NCBI RefSeq assembly: GCF_000317615.1
Contig: NC_019780.1
Location: forward strand, 3,183,840-3,247,839
Length of the DNA: 64,000 bases
Direction of reading: 5' to 3'
Source of the DNA: Dactylococcopsis salina PCC 8305
GTDB lineage: Bacteria; Cyanobacteriota; Cyanobacteriia; Cyanobacteriales; Rubidibacteraceae
Shown: one piece after another, positions 9,767 to 18,108 of the stretch
How the letters are laid out: each line of letters starts with the position of its first letter
How positions within the stretch are numbered: position 1 is the stretch's first letter
Notes under the pieces: generated by a model
What the model saw: the letters and a program-made list of their open reading frames with translations, nothing else
Told to the model about the DNA's origin: nothing
Databases searched by the model: none
Position numbers and translations under genes: made by a program

Positions 9767-10693
9767 TTACTGATTAGAAAGAACCCCCCACAAAATTAAA
9801 CCGCCAAAAATCACTCGATACCAAACAAAAACCCAAGTATTTTGTTTTTGCAGAAAATTGATTAACCAAACTACAGATAAATAAGAAAAAATAAAAGTGG
9901 TGATTGTGCCGATAATAATGGGTATAGTCTCCTCACTATTCCATCCCGCTTCCAATACATCCGTTAATTCTACTAATCCCGCAAGAATGATCGTCGGAAT
10001 GCCCATTAATAAGGCGAAACGAGCGGCGGTGGGACGTTCTAGCCCCATGAACAAGCCAGCAGTGATCGTGATGCCCGATCGGGACGTTCCTGGAATTAAA
10101 GCTAACGCCTGAGCCATTCCCATAAAAATCGCATCAATGGGTTTCAGTTCAGTTTCACCGCGCGATCGGTTTCCCACCGACTCTGCTACTCCCAAAAGTA
10201 AACCAATAACAATGGAAGTAACAGCAATGGTAGTCATACTACGGAGAGGAGAATCATCAGTAACAAACAGTTTCCAGAAGACTCCACAGATTAAAATCGG
10301 AATTGTCCCCAATAAAATCGCAACCGTGAGACGGAGATCAGAATTTTGATAATTTTTCTTTTTGATTCCCTGTAATGTTCCTCCTGTTAATTGTGCTAAC
10401 TCGGCTCGAAAATACCAAATAATCGCGGCGATACTCCCTAAATGCACCACCGCCGAGAAAGTAATCCCAGGATCACCCCAACCTAAAACCACAGGTACAA
10501 CTTTTAAGTGGGCGCTACTACTAATGGGAAGAAACTCTGTAATTCCCTGCACTATTCCCAGCCCGATCGCCTGTAACCAATTAATTGTCGTAGAATGATC
10601 AATATCGGTGGTTTGTGCAGAAGCAGTGGGAATCACTAAACAGGAAACAAATCCCAAAAAGAAATAAAATAATAGAGTTAACAATTTATTCAT
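9767..10693 (-). CDS. uppP: Undecaprenyl-diphosphatase (UppP/BacA)
   Basis: This 308-residue polytopic membrane enzyme dephosphorylates undecaprenyl diphosphate to recycle the lipid carrier of peptidoglycan and other wall polymers. Both family signatures are present: GIVQGITEFLPISSSAH (about residues 47-63) and PGTSRSGITITAG (about 200). A hydrophobic N-terminal stretch ending PTASAQ looks like an added signal peptide or first helix, making the protein longer than the roughly 270-residue norm. The stop codon falls inside heptad repeats (AAT CAG TAA then CAGTGAC on the minus strand), giving a C-terminal ...SNQ. Heptads also abut its start (10696-10716). Confidence 0.93.
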   Translation of the reverse strand: MNKLLTLLFYFFLGFVSCLVIPTASAQTTDIDHSTTINWLQAIGLGIVQGITEFLPISSSAHLKVVPVVLGWGDPGITFSAVVHLGSIAAIIWYFRAELAQLTGGTLQGIKKKNYQNSDLRLTVAILLGTIPILICGVFWKLFVTDDSPLRSMTTIAVTSIVIGLLLGVAESVGNRSRGETELKPIDAIFMGMAQALALIPGTSRSGITITAGLFMGLERPTAARFALLMGIPTIILAGLVELTDVLEAGWNSEETIPIIIGTITTFIFSYLSVVWLINFLQKQNTWVFVWYRVIFGGLILWGVLSNQ

Positions 10694-10695
10694 TA

Positions 10696-10716
10696 TTAAT
10701 TATTTATTCGTTATTG
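10696..10716 (-). repeat. Three heptads directly upstream of the uppP start
   Basis: Read on the minus strand, CAATAAC, GAATAAA and TAATTAA lie in exact 7-bp phase and end 2 nt before the ATG at 10693. This repeats the arrangement seen at 41696, 42026, 49431 and 60965. With only three degenerate AT-rich units it could be chance on its own. Confidence 0.4.
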
Positions 10717-10727
10717 ATTCACCATCA

Positions 10728-11651
10728 ATGGGCTTACCGATTATTTATCATCCTGATTATGTCACACCCTTACCGCCTGGACATCGTTTCCCGATGGCAA
10801 AATTTGGCTTACTCTACGAAATTTTGTTAGCCGATGGCATTATTGAACCGCAACAAGTCCATCAACCTGAAATCGCGCCGCGAGAGTGGCTAGAGTTGGT
10901 TCATACTTCCGAATATGTGGAAGACTATTGCAACGGTACATTAGACTCAAAAGCACAGCGACGCATTGGACTGCCTTGGAGTGAACAGTTAGCCCATCGC
11001 ACTTGTTTAGCAGTTGGTGGCACAATTTTAACAGCAAAACTGGCTCTAGAACAGGGGTTAGCTTGTAATACCGCCGGCGGCACTCATCACGCTTTTCCCG
11101 ACTATGGCGCTGGGTTTTGTATTTTTAATGATTTAGCGATCGCCCCATCAGTAATGCTAAATTTAGGCTTAGTGGAAAAGATTTTGATTGTTGATCTCGA
11201 TGTGCACCAAGGAGACGGTACGGCTTTTATTTTTCAGGATGATCCCCGTGTGTTTACGTTTTCTATGCACTGTGGCGATAATTTTCCAGGGAGAAAACAA
11301 AAAAGTGATTTAGATATCCCTTTACCCCAAGGGTTAGATGATGATGGCTATTTGCAGATTTTGGCGAAACAGTTGCCGCAGGTGTTAGATGCCGTGAAAC
11401 CTGATTTAGTGTTTTATGATGCTGGGGTTGATCCTCATGTGGACGATCGATTAGGAAAATTGGCGTTGAGCGATCGAGGGATTTATCGGCGCGATCGAGC
11501 AGTTTTAAGCACCTGTCTAGCAGAAAATTACCCCACCGCTTGCGTCATTGGCGGTGGCTATAGCGAAGACTTAACCGTATTAGCCCAACGACATAGTTTA
11601 TTACATCGAGCAGCGGCTACAGTTTTTGAGCAGTATTTTGGCAAAAACTAA
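10728..11651 (+). CDS. Histone deacetylase-fold (acetylpolyamine/deacetylase) enzyme
   Basis: A 307-residue protein of the arginase/deacetylase superfamily, zinc-dependent amidohydrolases that remove acetyl groups from lysine, polyamines or small amides. Visible family elements are the tandem His pair in GGTHHAFPDYGAGFC (about residue 120), the metal-binding DLDVHQGDGT (about 155) and DAGVDPH (about 235), with a Gly-rich GGGYS near the end. Length matches the bacterial class. It diverges from uppP with only 34 bp between starts. The true substrate is unknown; bacterial members are often misnamed histone deacetylases. Confidence 0.88.
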   Translation: MGLPIIYHPDYVTPLPPGHRFPMAKFGLLYEILLADGIIEPQQVHQPEIAPREWLELVHTSEYVEDYCNGTLDSKAQRRIGLPWSEQLAHRTCLAVGGTILTAKLALEQGLACNTAGGTHHAFPDYGAGFCIFNDLAIAPSVMLNLGLVEKILIVDLDVHQGDGTAFIFQDDPRVFTFSMHCGDNFPGRKQKSDLDIPLPQGLDDDGYLQILAKQLPQVLDAVKPDLVFYDAGVDPHVDDRLGKLALSDRGIYRRDRAVLSTCLAENYPTACVIGGGYSEDLTVLAQRHSLLHRAAATVFEQYFGKN

Positions 11652-11666
11652 CACCATTTTGGAAAA

Positions 11667-11708
11667 GTAGGGTGGGCAAGGCAAACCGGTTTGCCTTGCC
11701 CACCCTAC
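11667..11708. terminator. 42-bp perfect palindrome between convergent genes
   Basis: Each 21-nt arm reads gtagggtgggcaaggcaaac plus c, and the two arms meet with no loop nucleotides. It stands between the convergent deacetylase and plastocyanin genes and probably serves both as a bidirectional terminator. It shares its outer 12 bp with the palindrome at 2328-2352. Confidence 0.65.
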
Positions 11709-11747
11709 AAAATGTAACTATTTAGTTATTAGGATGCGAGACGGGAC

Positions 11748-12311
11748 TTATTCAACAATAATCTTTCCGTTCATACCTGCGCCACGATGGGGCTGACAGT
11801 AGTAGCTATATTCTCCTTTCGGAGCATCTTCAGGGAAAGTTACGGTATGAGTTTGTCCAGCACCAGATAACAATTTGTTTTTACTGAGATCACTTGCAAG
11901 AGCTTTCGCCGCCGAGGGAACGCCGTTGCTATCAAAAACAACATTGTGAGGAGCGAGTTTATTCATTACAAATTCCACAGTATCTCCGGGATGGATAGTG
12001 AGTTTTTCAGGAACATATTTGAGTTGTCCCGTATCAGAACCCATTTTAACCTGATAGGTTCCTCCACCAGCCGCACTGGTTTCTTCCTCAACATCAGCAG
12101 CCGCTACTTCCTCAGCTTCCTCAGCCGGTTCTGGGGTTTCATCAGCAGTTGCTGCTTCCTCAGTCGGTTCTGCTGTTTTTTCGGTTTGAGCAGTTTCTTC
12201 AGTGGGAGCAGTTTGAGCATCTGGGCTTTTTGCTTCACTAGCGCCACCACAGCCACTGACGAGAAGGGTTACTGCTAATAAAAGTGTGAAAAGAGTTTGA
12301 ATTGGTTTCAT
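11748..12311 (-). CDS. Lipid-anchored plastocyanin with acidic linker
   Basis: The 187-residue protein has three parts. Residues 1-22 are a lipoprotein signal with lipobox LVSGC. Residues about 25-85 are a low-complexity linker rich in Glu, Ala, Thr and Pro. The rest is a plastocyanin domain beginning TYQVKMGSDTGQLKY, with the copper ligands His in APHNVVFD and Cys, His and Met in YYCQPHRGAGMNGKI. Plastocyanin carries electrons from cytochrome b6f to photosystem I or cytochrome oxidase and is normally a soluble lumen protein; here a lipid tether on a long flexible arm is predicted. A broken second copy lies just upstream at 12418. Calling it petE is avoided because the anchored form may have another role. 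Confidence 0.85.
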   Translation of the reverse strand: MKPIQTLFTLLLAVTLLVSGCGGASEAKSPDAQTAPTEETAQTEKTAEPTEEAATADETPEPAEEAEEVAAADVEEETSAAGGGTYQVKMGSDTGQLKYVPEKLTIHPGDTVEFVMNKLAPHNVVFDSNGVPSAAKALASDLSKNKLLSGAGQTHTVTFPEDAPKGEYSYYCQPHRGAGMNGKIIVE

Positions 12312-12417
12312 AGTTTTGAAATCACCTATATTTTGAGGATACTGAGATTGGAATCAATGTTAAGAGAGGTCAACCTACTATTTTAAGTTAAACCAACCTC
12401 GATTTTAATTACAAATT

Positions 12418-12597
12418 TTATTTAACAACAACATTCCCATTCATACCAGCACCGCGATGAGGCTGACAGTAATAGCTGTATTCCCCTGCTGGAGTATCTT
12501 CAGGGAAATTTACGGTATAGCTTTGTCCAGGAGAAAATAAAAGTTTCTTGGCACTTAAAGAAGTGGCTAAAGACTTAGCACCACTGGGAACATTGCT
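12418..12597 (-). pseudogene. Truncated plastocyanin copy (C-terminal half only)
   Basis: The frame matches the C-terminal half of the neighbouring plastocyanin, from SNVPSGAKSL through YYCQPHRGAGMNGNVV, keeping the Cys, His and Met copper ligands. The N-terminal half, the first His ligand and any signal peptide are absent: homology stops at about 12597, where a 27-bp repeat (12600-12626) begins. The short frame has an ATG at 12615, but this lies in the repeat and gives residues MQASCLS unrelated to plastocyanin. It is most likely a tandem duplicate destroyed by a repeat-associated deletion. Confidence 0.85.
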
Positions 12598-12599
12598 GA

Positions 12600-12626
12600 G
12601 GCAAGAGGCTTGCATGCAAAAGGCAA
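12600..12626. repeat. GGCAAGAGGCTTGCATGC repeat at the pseudogene breakpoint
   Basis: The 27 bp from ggcaagaggcttgcatgc to aaaaggcaa match the reverse complement of 63171-63198 inside the MITE-like element at 63109-63214. A shortened version is at 47085-47100. It lies exactly where plastocyanin homology ends. The remaining gap to 12882 holds a small hairpin (cccccaaacttggggg, about 12669-12685) and the candidate Pho box. Confidence 0.7.
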
Positions 12627-12725
12627 TCAGTTTCCCAACAGCAAGCCCTAGGAAATAGGGAATAGGGAACAGTTAATTCCCCCAAACTTGGGGGTTAGGG
12701 GGCGAAGGGATTTAAGCGATCGAAA

Positions 12726-12744
12726 CTTTACCAAAACTTAACTC
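12726..12744 (+). promoter_or_regulatory. Candidate Pho box (SphR/PhoB site)
   Basis: CTTTACCA at 12726 and CTTAACTC at 12737 are 8-nt direct repeats spaced 11 bp apart, close to the cyanobacterial Pho box of CTTAACCT-like octamers. A third TTTAACT lies at 12760. The site is about 140 bp ahead of the phosphate permease gene, where phosphate-starvation control is expected. Two mismatches make this tentative. Confidence 0.35.
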
Positions 12745-12882
12745 ATTAGTAATCATAAGTTTAACTAAAAAGACTAAGGTAACAGGGCATAGGTGAGTGA
12801 AAATAGTTGAGCAACAGCACTTAAACAACTTTCCTTTTGACTGATTTAGACTTGAGAGCAAGCCCCCCTACCCAAAAAACGG

Positions 12883-14793
12883 ATGAGTAGTAACCAAAGT
12901 GAAATGCAACCCCTAGAGAGTCCTTGGCAACGAAATTTGTCTCAAACCTTTGCCATTGAAACTTGGTTTAAAAGGGGATTTGCCATTCTGGGTTCAATTC
13001 CGATTTTAATTACCCTCTCCATTATTGTTATCTTTCTTTTAGAGACCCTTCTATTTTTCCAAGAAGTTCCCCTCATTCAATTTTTAACGGATACGGAATG
13101 GACGGCTTGGTTTTCTGGTCCCAATGCCCAATATGGGATTTTCGTCTTGGCAAGTGCGACGTTTATGGTGAGCGCGATCGCAATTATCACCGCAATTATA
13201 CTAGGGGTATTAGGTGCAGTTTATATCGCGGAATATGCAAGCCCTACGTTTCGCCGTTTCCTCAAACCAGCATTGGAAGCGCTAAGTGGGATTCCCACAA
13301 TCGTCTTTGGTTATTTTGCCCTTTTATTTGTTACTCCCTTCCTCCAAACCTTTATCCCCGAACTCGCCGCATTTAACTCCCTCAGCGCGGGAATTATCGT
13401 CGGGATTCTAATTACACCAACTATTTCTTCTTTGAGTGAAGAAGCACTAAGGAATGTTCCCGATGAAATCAGAGATGGTGCTTCTGCTTTAGGTTTTACG
13501 AAAAGTGAAACCATTATCAAAATTTTAATCCCCGCCGCTTTTCCAGGTATTGTCGCAGCGATTACCCTAGCCTTATCACGAGCATTGGGAGAAACCATGA
13601 TTGTGGCGACAGCTGCGGGTCAAAATCCGAATTTGACGCTTAATCCTTTTGTTCCAGTGTCAACCATGACCGCTTTTATTATTCAAGTCAGTTTGGGAAC
13701 ACTGGAGTTTGGTTCGACGGTGTTCAAAGCGGTTTTTACAGTAGGAACAGTTTTATTTTTGATTACCCTCGCACTCAATACCTTCGGAAATTGGTTAACC
13801 CGTCGTAGTGAAAAAGAAATTTCTGGAATCTTGAGTCCAGAATCATTAGAACCAGAAACTGAAACTCGCACAGCGCAAGAAGAAATCGAGTTTACTAAAA
13901 CTTTAGGGGAACGAACGAAAAATATGCGATCGCAGCTGTCGCCCCAACCTTATCGTTTATGGCGAGAGGACGGATTTCGTTTACTCTCTTTGGTGGCGGC
14001 TTTCACAGGAATTGTCGTTTTACTGGTGCTGTTTTTTGATCTCGCACAGCGTGGCTTCCCGATCGATTGGCAATTCTTAAGCAGTTTTGCCTCCCGAAAA
14101 GCAGAACAATCAGGAATTTTAGCTCCTCTGATGGGAACAATCTGGTTATTTTTACTCACGGCAATTTTGATGATTCCAGTTGGGGTGGGAGCAGCGATTT
14201 ATTTAGAAGAATATTATCCCGACAATTGGTTAGCGCGGATCATTGAAATTAATATTGCCAACCTCGCAGCCGTCCCTTCAATTATTTATGGATTACTGGG
14301 TTTAGAATTATTTGTGCGTTTCCTCAAACCAGTGACTGCGGGTCCGACGATTCTCGCTGCTGGGTTGACTTTAGCAGTGATTGTGTTACCAACGTTGATT
14401 ATTACCAGTCGATCGGCGCTACGGGATGTTTCCCAAGAAATCCGCCAAGGCGGATCAGCAGTGGGGATGACAAAAGGACAAATGCTTTTCTATTTAGTGA
14501 TTCCAGCAGCTTTACCGGGATTAGTCACTGGGATTTTGCTGGCGTTATCTCGATCGGTGGGGGAAACCGCCGCTTTAATTGCTGTGGGAGCAGCGGCTGC
14601 GGTTCGTTTTCTTCCTGACTTAACCAGTCAATATACAGCGTTACCCGTACAAATCTTTTATTGGTTACAACAGCCAGATACAGAAGTACAGAATAATGCG
14701 GCTTCAGCAACCATTGTTTTAATTGTGATGGTTTTATCTCTAAATATTGCCGCAGTAATCTTAAGAGATTTTTATCGTCGTCAATCGAACTAA
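12883..14793 (+). CDS. pstCA: Fused phosphate ABC transporter permease PstC-PstA
   Basis: One 636-residue frame holds both membrane subunits of the high-affinity phosphate importer. Residues 1 to about 310 are PstC-like, with the ABC-coupling loop GASALGFTKSETI before IPAAFPGIVAA. A polar linker of about 60 residues (about 310-370, rich in E, T and R) follows. Residues about 370-636 are PstA-like, with the second coupling loop GGSAVGMTKGQM before IPAALPGLVTG. PstC and PstA are normally separate genes, so this is a true fusion: no stop or start lies between the halves. pstB follows 33 bp later. No pstS is seen next to it, so the periplasmic binding protein must be encoded elsewhere. Confidence 0.9.
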   Translation: MSSNQSEMQPLESPWQRNLSQTFAIETWFKRGFAILGSIPILITLSIIVIFLLETLLFFQEVPLIQFLTDTEWTAWFSGPNAQYGIFVLASATFMVSAIAIITAIILGVLGAVYIAEYASPTFRRFLKPALEALSGIPTIVFGYFALLFVTPFLQTFIPELAAFNSLSAGIIVGILITPTISSLSEEALRNVPDEIRDGASALGFTKSETIIKILIPAAFPGIVAAITLALSRALGETMIVATAAGQNPNLTLNPFVPVSTMTAFIIQVSLGTLEFGSTVFKAVFTVGTVLFLITLALNTFGNWLTRRSEKEISGILSPESLEPETETRTAQEEIEFTKTLGERTKNMRSQLSPQPYRLWREDGFRLLSLVAAFTGIVVLLVLFFDLAQRGFPIDWQFLSSFASRKAEQSGILAPLMGTIWLFLLTAILMIPVGVGAAIYLEEYYPDNWLARIIEINIANLAAVPSIIYGLLGLELFVRFLKPVTAGPTILAAGLTLAVIVLPTLIITSRSALRDVSQEIRQGGSAVGMTKGQMLFYLVIPAALPGLVTGILLALSRSVGETAALIAVGAAAAVRFLPDLTSQYTALPVQIFYWLQQPDTEVQNNAASATIVLIVMVLSLNIAAVILRDFYRRQSN

Positions 14794-14826
14794 TTAAACA
14801 GACTAAAAATTAAATGGGTAAAAGTT

Positions 14827-15636
14827 ATGCAATCTTCATCACGTCAAAAACAGAAAGATATTGTTTTACAAACCACTGATGTTTCCGTTTATTATGGCGG
14901 ACAGTGTGCGTTAAAAGAGGTTAATTTAGAGATTCCTCGACATGAGGTAGTTGGTTTCATTGGCCCTTCGGGTTGCGGAAAAAGTACCCTTTTACGGAGC
15001 TTTAATCGCTTGAATGATTTGGTAAAAGGGGCTAAGGTGACAGGGTTAATCACCTTAAATGGAAAGAATATTAATGATGATGCGGTTAATCCTGTAGAGT
15101 TGCGACAACAGATTGGGATGGTGTTTCAACGTCCAAACCCTTTTCCGAAGTCGATTTATGACAATATCGCAGTGGGATTAAAGGTGAATGGCTATCGCGG
15201 CGATAAGGATGAGTTGGTGGAATACTCTCTCCGTCAGGTAGGATTATGGGATGAGGTGAAGGATCGTTTAAAGAAGAATGCGCTCACCCTTTCAGGAGGA
15301 CAACAACAGCGACTCTGTATTGCTCGCGCGATCGCCCTTCAACCAGAAATCATTTTAATGGATGAACCCTGTTCGTCTCTTGATCCGATTTCTACCGCTC
15401 GCATTGAAGAGTTAATCCGCGAACTCCAAAAAAATTACACGCTGATTGTCGTCACGCACAACTTAAAACAAGCATCATTGATCTGCGATCGAGTTGCGTT
15501 TTTTGATCTGGAGGGAGAGGAAACAAAAGTCGGTCATCTCATCGAGTACGATCGAACCGAGATTATTTTCCAACGTCCCAGTCAAATCGCCACTCAAGAA
15601 TATGTCAGCGGAAGACGGATGCGCCCTCAATTGTGA
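14827..15636 (+). CDS. pstB: Phosphate ABC transporter ATP-binding protein PstB
   Basis: A 269-residue ATPase that powers phosphate uptake. Walker A is GPSGCGKST (about residues 45-53), the Q-loop lies in [11 protein letters not shown], the ABC signature is LSGGQQQR, Walker B is [13 protein letters not shown] and the switch His is in [20 protein letters not shown] is typical of PstB. It lies directly downstream of the fused permease, so permease and ATPase form one transcript. The N-terminal start is supported by good spacing from the permease stop. Length is normal for the family. Confidence 0.94.
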   Translation: MQSSSRQKQKDIVLQTTDVSVYYGGQCALKEVNLEIPRHEVVGFIGPSGCGKSTLLRSFNRLNDLVKGAKVTGLITLNGKNINDDAVNPVELRQQIGMVFQRPNPFPKSIYDNIAVGLKVNGYRGDKDELVEYSLRQVGLWDEVKDRLKKNALTLSGGQQQRLCIARAIALQPEIILMDEPCSSLDPISTARIEELIRELQKNYTLIVVTHNLKQASLICDRVAFFDLEGEETKVGHLIEYDRTEIIFQRPSQIATQEYVSGRRMRPQL

Positions 15637-15661
15637 TTTTTGTCAAGTAGTAGGGTGGGCA

Positions 15662-15902
15662 AGGGAGCAATGGGAGACAAGGGAGCAATGGGAGCAATGG
15701 GAGACAAGGGAGACAAGGGGGACAAGGGAGACAAGGGAGACAAGGGAGACAAGGGAGCAATGGGAGACAAGGGAGCGATTTTTCTCCCCCATCTCCCCCA
15801 TCTTCCCCATCTTCCCCATCTCCCCCATCACCCCCATCTCCCCCATCTTCCCCATCTTCCCCATCTCCCCCATCTCCCCCATCTCCCCCATCTTCCCCAT
15901 CT
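15662..15902. repeat. Purine-rich and pyrimidine-rich 9-mer arrays back to back
   Basis: After pstB come about 115 bp of gggagacaa/gggagcaat-type 9-mers (15662-15777), then about 120 bp of 9-mers such as catctcccc and catcttccc (15784-15902). One strand is thus first almost all purine, then almost all pyrimidine, and the two halves are partly complementary (GGGAGA against TCTCCC). Apparent frames on both strands (for example MGKMGEMGEMG) are only translations of the repeat. A related pyrimidine run is at 62973-63021. Confidence 0.85.
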
Positions 15903-15953
15903 TGATCTTTCCCAAAAGGACGATCGCGCGATCGCCCTCGCTAACCGAAAGTA

Positions 15954-16532
15954 TTAATTATTAGGTTTGATAAATTCCCCCATTAAGTGACCGAAGGAAT
16001 TAACCCCATTTTCTCCAGGATGATAGCCATGAGTTTGATTATCGGAGTGATAAGCCATTGCCATCATTTGATAATCATTATTTTTTGGTACTTCAATCAC
16101 AGTCGCTGCGTTACCATTGCGATCGGCTCTCACATCATTATAAGGAAGACCGCCCGCCGGGCCTGCGGTATTGCTTCCCCCTTCCTCTTTCATCCACCAA
16201 ACCGTATAAAGTCCATGAGGCACTAAACCACTTGCTTCCACCTTCAGAGTATAGGAATCATCACTAATATCAGTGATCATAACATCGCCTTGAGCATTCA
16301 TCCATTGCCGTTCGCTAAACCCATCTGGAATCCCACTCATCCCAATCGCTTTTAGATTACCAGAAGTTTGAGCGAGGAGAGTCTCTTGGCTTTGGCTAAC
16401 TGCTGTGTTTCCATTGGGAGAGAAAGCACTTCTGGCTTCACTAGCAAACCCAAGACTAATTCCGCCAATGCTTGCGGTTGCTATCAGAGCAATCAGTGAT
16501 TTTTTCAGGTTAGAATTTTGTTGGTTAATCAT
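15954..16532 (-). CDS. Exported protein of unknown function
   Basis: The ATG at 16532 gives a 192-residue protein with a conventional signal peptide (KKSLIALIATASIGGISLGF, then ASEARSA); a longer frame starts at 16586 but adds 18 residues ahead of the signal and is less likely. The mature part is beta-rich, with YTLKVEASGLVPHGLYTVWW, a conserved-looking DRNGNAATVIEVP and several His (HSDNQTHGYHPGENG). I do not recognise the family with certainty; it has the feel of CHRD-like or other small secreted beta-sandwich proteins. It stands alone, antisense to pstB and divergent from the phytase-like gene. Confidence 0.7.
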   Translation of the reverse strand: MINQQNSNLKKSLIALIATASIGGISLGFASEARSAFSPNGNTAVSQSQETLLAQTSGNLKAIGMSGIPDGFSERQWMNAQGDVMITDISDDSYTLKVEASGLVPHGLYTVWWMKEEGGSNTAGPAGGLPYNDVRADRNGNAATVIEVPKNNDYQMMAMAYHSDNQTHGYHPGENGVNSFGHLMGEFIKPNN

Positions 16533-16678
16533 TGTAATTTCTAAATTAGTTAATGTGGGATTTATTGCGTCAGTATCTAGAATCATTCATTTACATGAGA
16601 AACTCCTGAATCGGCTCTGAGAATAATCTCAATTTATTGATAACCAACCAATGACAACGGTTTTTAAACCTTTTAATT

Positions 16679-17812
16679 ATGCTAAAAATTTTCTTACTCT
16701 TATTCGTCTTTATCAATTTAGTCGCTTGTGGTACAGTCTCCCAAGCGCAAGCACAAGAGCGATTATTTCCTAAAGTTTCTGTTGATTTCCTCGATCGATA
16801 TCGACTGCCAAAACAAACCTTTAAACAAACCCCAGTCGGGGGATTATCAGGATTAACCTATAATCAAAGAGACAATTTATTTTATGCTATTTCTGACGAT
16901 CGAAGCCAGTATGCACCAGCAAGATTTTACACCCTTGATCTTAACTTTAAGGAAACCAAAATTGAAAATATAACCGTCAAAGACGTTACCTTTTTTAAAA
17001 CCGAAACTGGAGACTTCTTCCCAAAAGGAGAAATTGATAGCGAAGGAATTGCTTTCGCACCTGGAAACACCGTTTTTATTTCCAGTGAAGGAGATACCAA
17101 GAAAAACATTAATCCTTTTGTCAGTCGTTTTGATATCAGTACAGGAAAACGAAAACAAAATCTTCCTTTACCGCAACGTTTCTTATTACCAGAAACCGCA
17201 GAAGAATCAGCAAAAGGAGTTAGAAACAATCTTGGCTTTGAATCTTTAACCCTTAATCCCAGTGGGGTTTTGAGTCCTGAAGGCGATCCCTTTCGTGTCT
17301 TTACCGCCACAGAATCTTCTCTAACTCAAGACAAATTACCTCCTGAATCTGAACAACAAACACGAGTACGTTTTTTACATTATGTAGTTAATCCCATTGG
17401 ACAACCTCTCCCGATTGCTGAACATCTTTATCTCTTAGATGAACCGCCATTAGGAACAATTAAAACTGGTTTAACGGAAATGTTAGCAATCAAACCAGAA
17501 GGATATTTCTTAAGTTTAGAAAGGTCTTATGGTTTATCAGGATATACAGCAAAACTGTTTTTAGTAACCGTTGGTAACGCCACCGATACTTCGGGAGTCG
17601 ATACATTTAATGTTAACCTTGGTAATTTGCAACCTTTACGCAAAAAATTACTGTTTGATTTTTCTACTTTGAATTTTGATATCTATAATTTAGAAGGATT
17701 AGCAGTGGGTACGCGTTTATCAGATGGGAGTCAAAGTTTATTGGTGATTAGTGATGACAATTTTAATGAAAAAGAAGTCACTCAAGTTTTATTATTTCGT
17801 TTGATTAGTTAA
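16679..17812 (+). CDS. Esterase-like activity of phytase family lipoprotein
   Basis: The 377-residue protein has a signal sequence with a possible lipobox (LVACG, residues 14-18). The body matches the phytase-like beta-propeller family: GGLSGLTYNQRDNLFYAISDDR near residue 60, IDSEGIAFAPG near 120, GFESLTLNPSG near 185 and a final LEGLAVGTRLSDG ... LLVISDDN. Such proteins are exported and predicted to hydrolyse phosphate or carboxyl esters; no substrate has been fixed for most of them. The phosphate transporter genes 1 kb away make an organic-phosphate role attractive, but this is only inference from position. Confidence 0.78.
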   Translation: MLKIFLLLFVFINLVACGTVSQAQAQERLFPKVSVDFLDRYRLPKQTFKQTPVGGLSGLTYNQRDNLFYAISDDRSQYAPARFYTLDLNFKETKIENITVKDVTFFKTETGDFFPKGEIDSEGIAFAPGNTVFISSEGDTKKNINPFVSRFDISTGKRKQNLPLPQRFLLPETAEESAKGVRNNLGFESLTLNPSGVLSPEGDPFRVFTATESSLTQDKLPPESEQQTRVRFLHYVVNPIGQPLPIAEHLYLLDEPPLGTIKTGLTEMLAIKPEGYFLSLERSYGLSGYTAKLFLVTVGNATDTSGVDTFNVNLGNLQPLRKKLLFDFSTLNFDIYNLEGLAVGTRLSDGSQSLLVISDDNFNEKEVTQVLLFRLIS

Positions 17813-17828
17813 TATTTTTGGTGGAGTG

Positions 17829-18050
17829 ATCCCCCCTAACCCCCCTTACAAAAGGGGGGAAAAGAAGGGATTACAAAAGGGGGGAAAAGAAGGGATAAAC
17901 CCCCTAACAAAAAGTAGGTTGGGTAGAGACGTTCCATGGAACGTCTCTACGCGAAACCCAACACCAATCATAAGCAATTACCCGAACCTGATTTAACCCA
18001 CCTTTGAAAGGAATAATCCCCTCCCAGCCTTGGAAAGGGGGGAAAAGAAT
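17829..18050. repeat. Mixed intergenic repeats with a nested 28-bp palindrome
   Basis: The gap before recJ has a poly-C/poly-G palindrome (from about 17829), a direct duplication of a 30-bp unit beginning acaaaaggggggaaaagaag at 17844 and 17874, and a TAGGTTGGGT element (17914-17970) whose loop is replaced by a perfect 28-bp palindrome, 17923-17950 (arm gtagagacgttcca). A third g-rich unit occurs near 18033. No coding sequence is seen. Confidence 0.8.
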
Positions 18051-18108
18051 GAGGTGGTATGTAGTGCAAATTCATTAAAATGATCTAATTATTTGAAAAT
18101 TGATAGAT

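Noticed and set aside
15494..15964. Frames across the 9-mer arrays on both strands
   Set aside because: Low-complexity products of the arrays (PHLPHLP, MGEMGKMG) without any unique domain.
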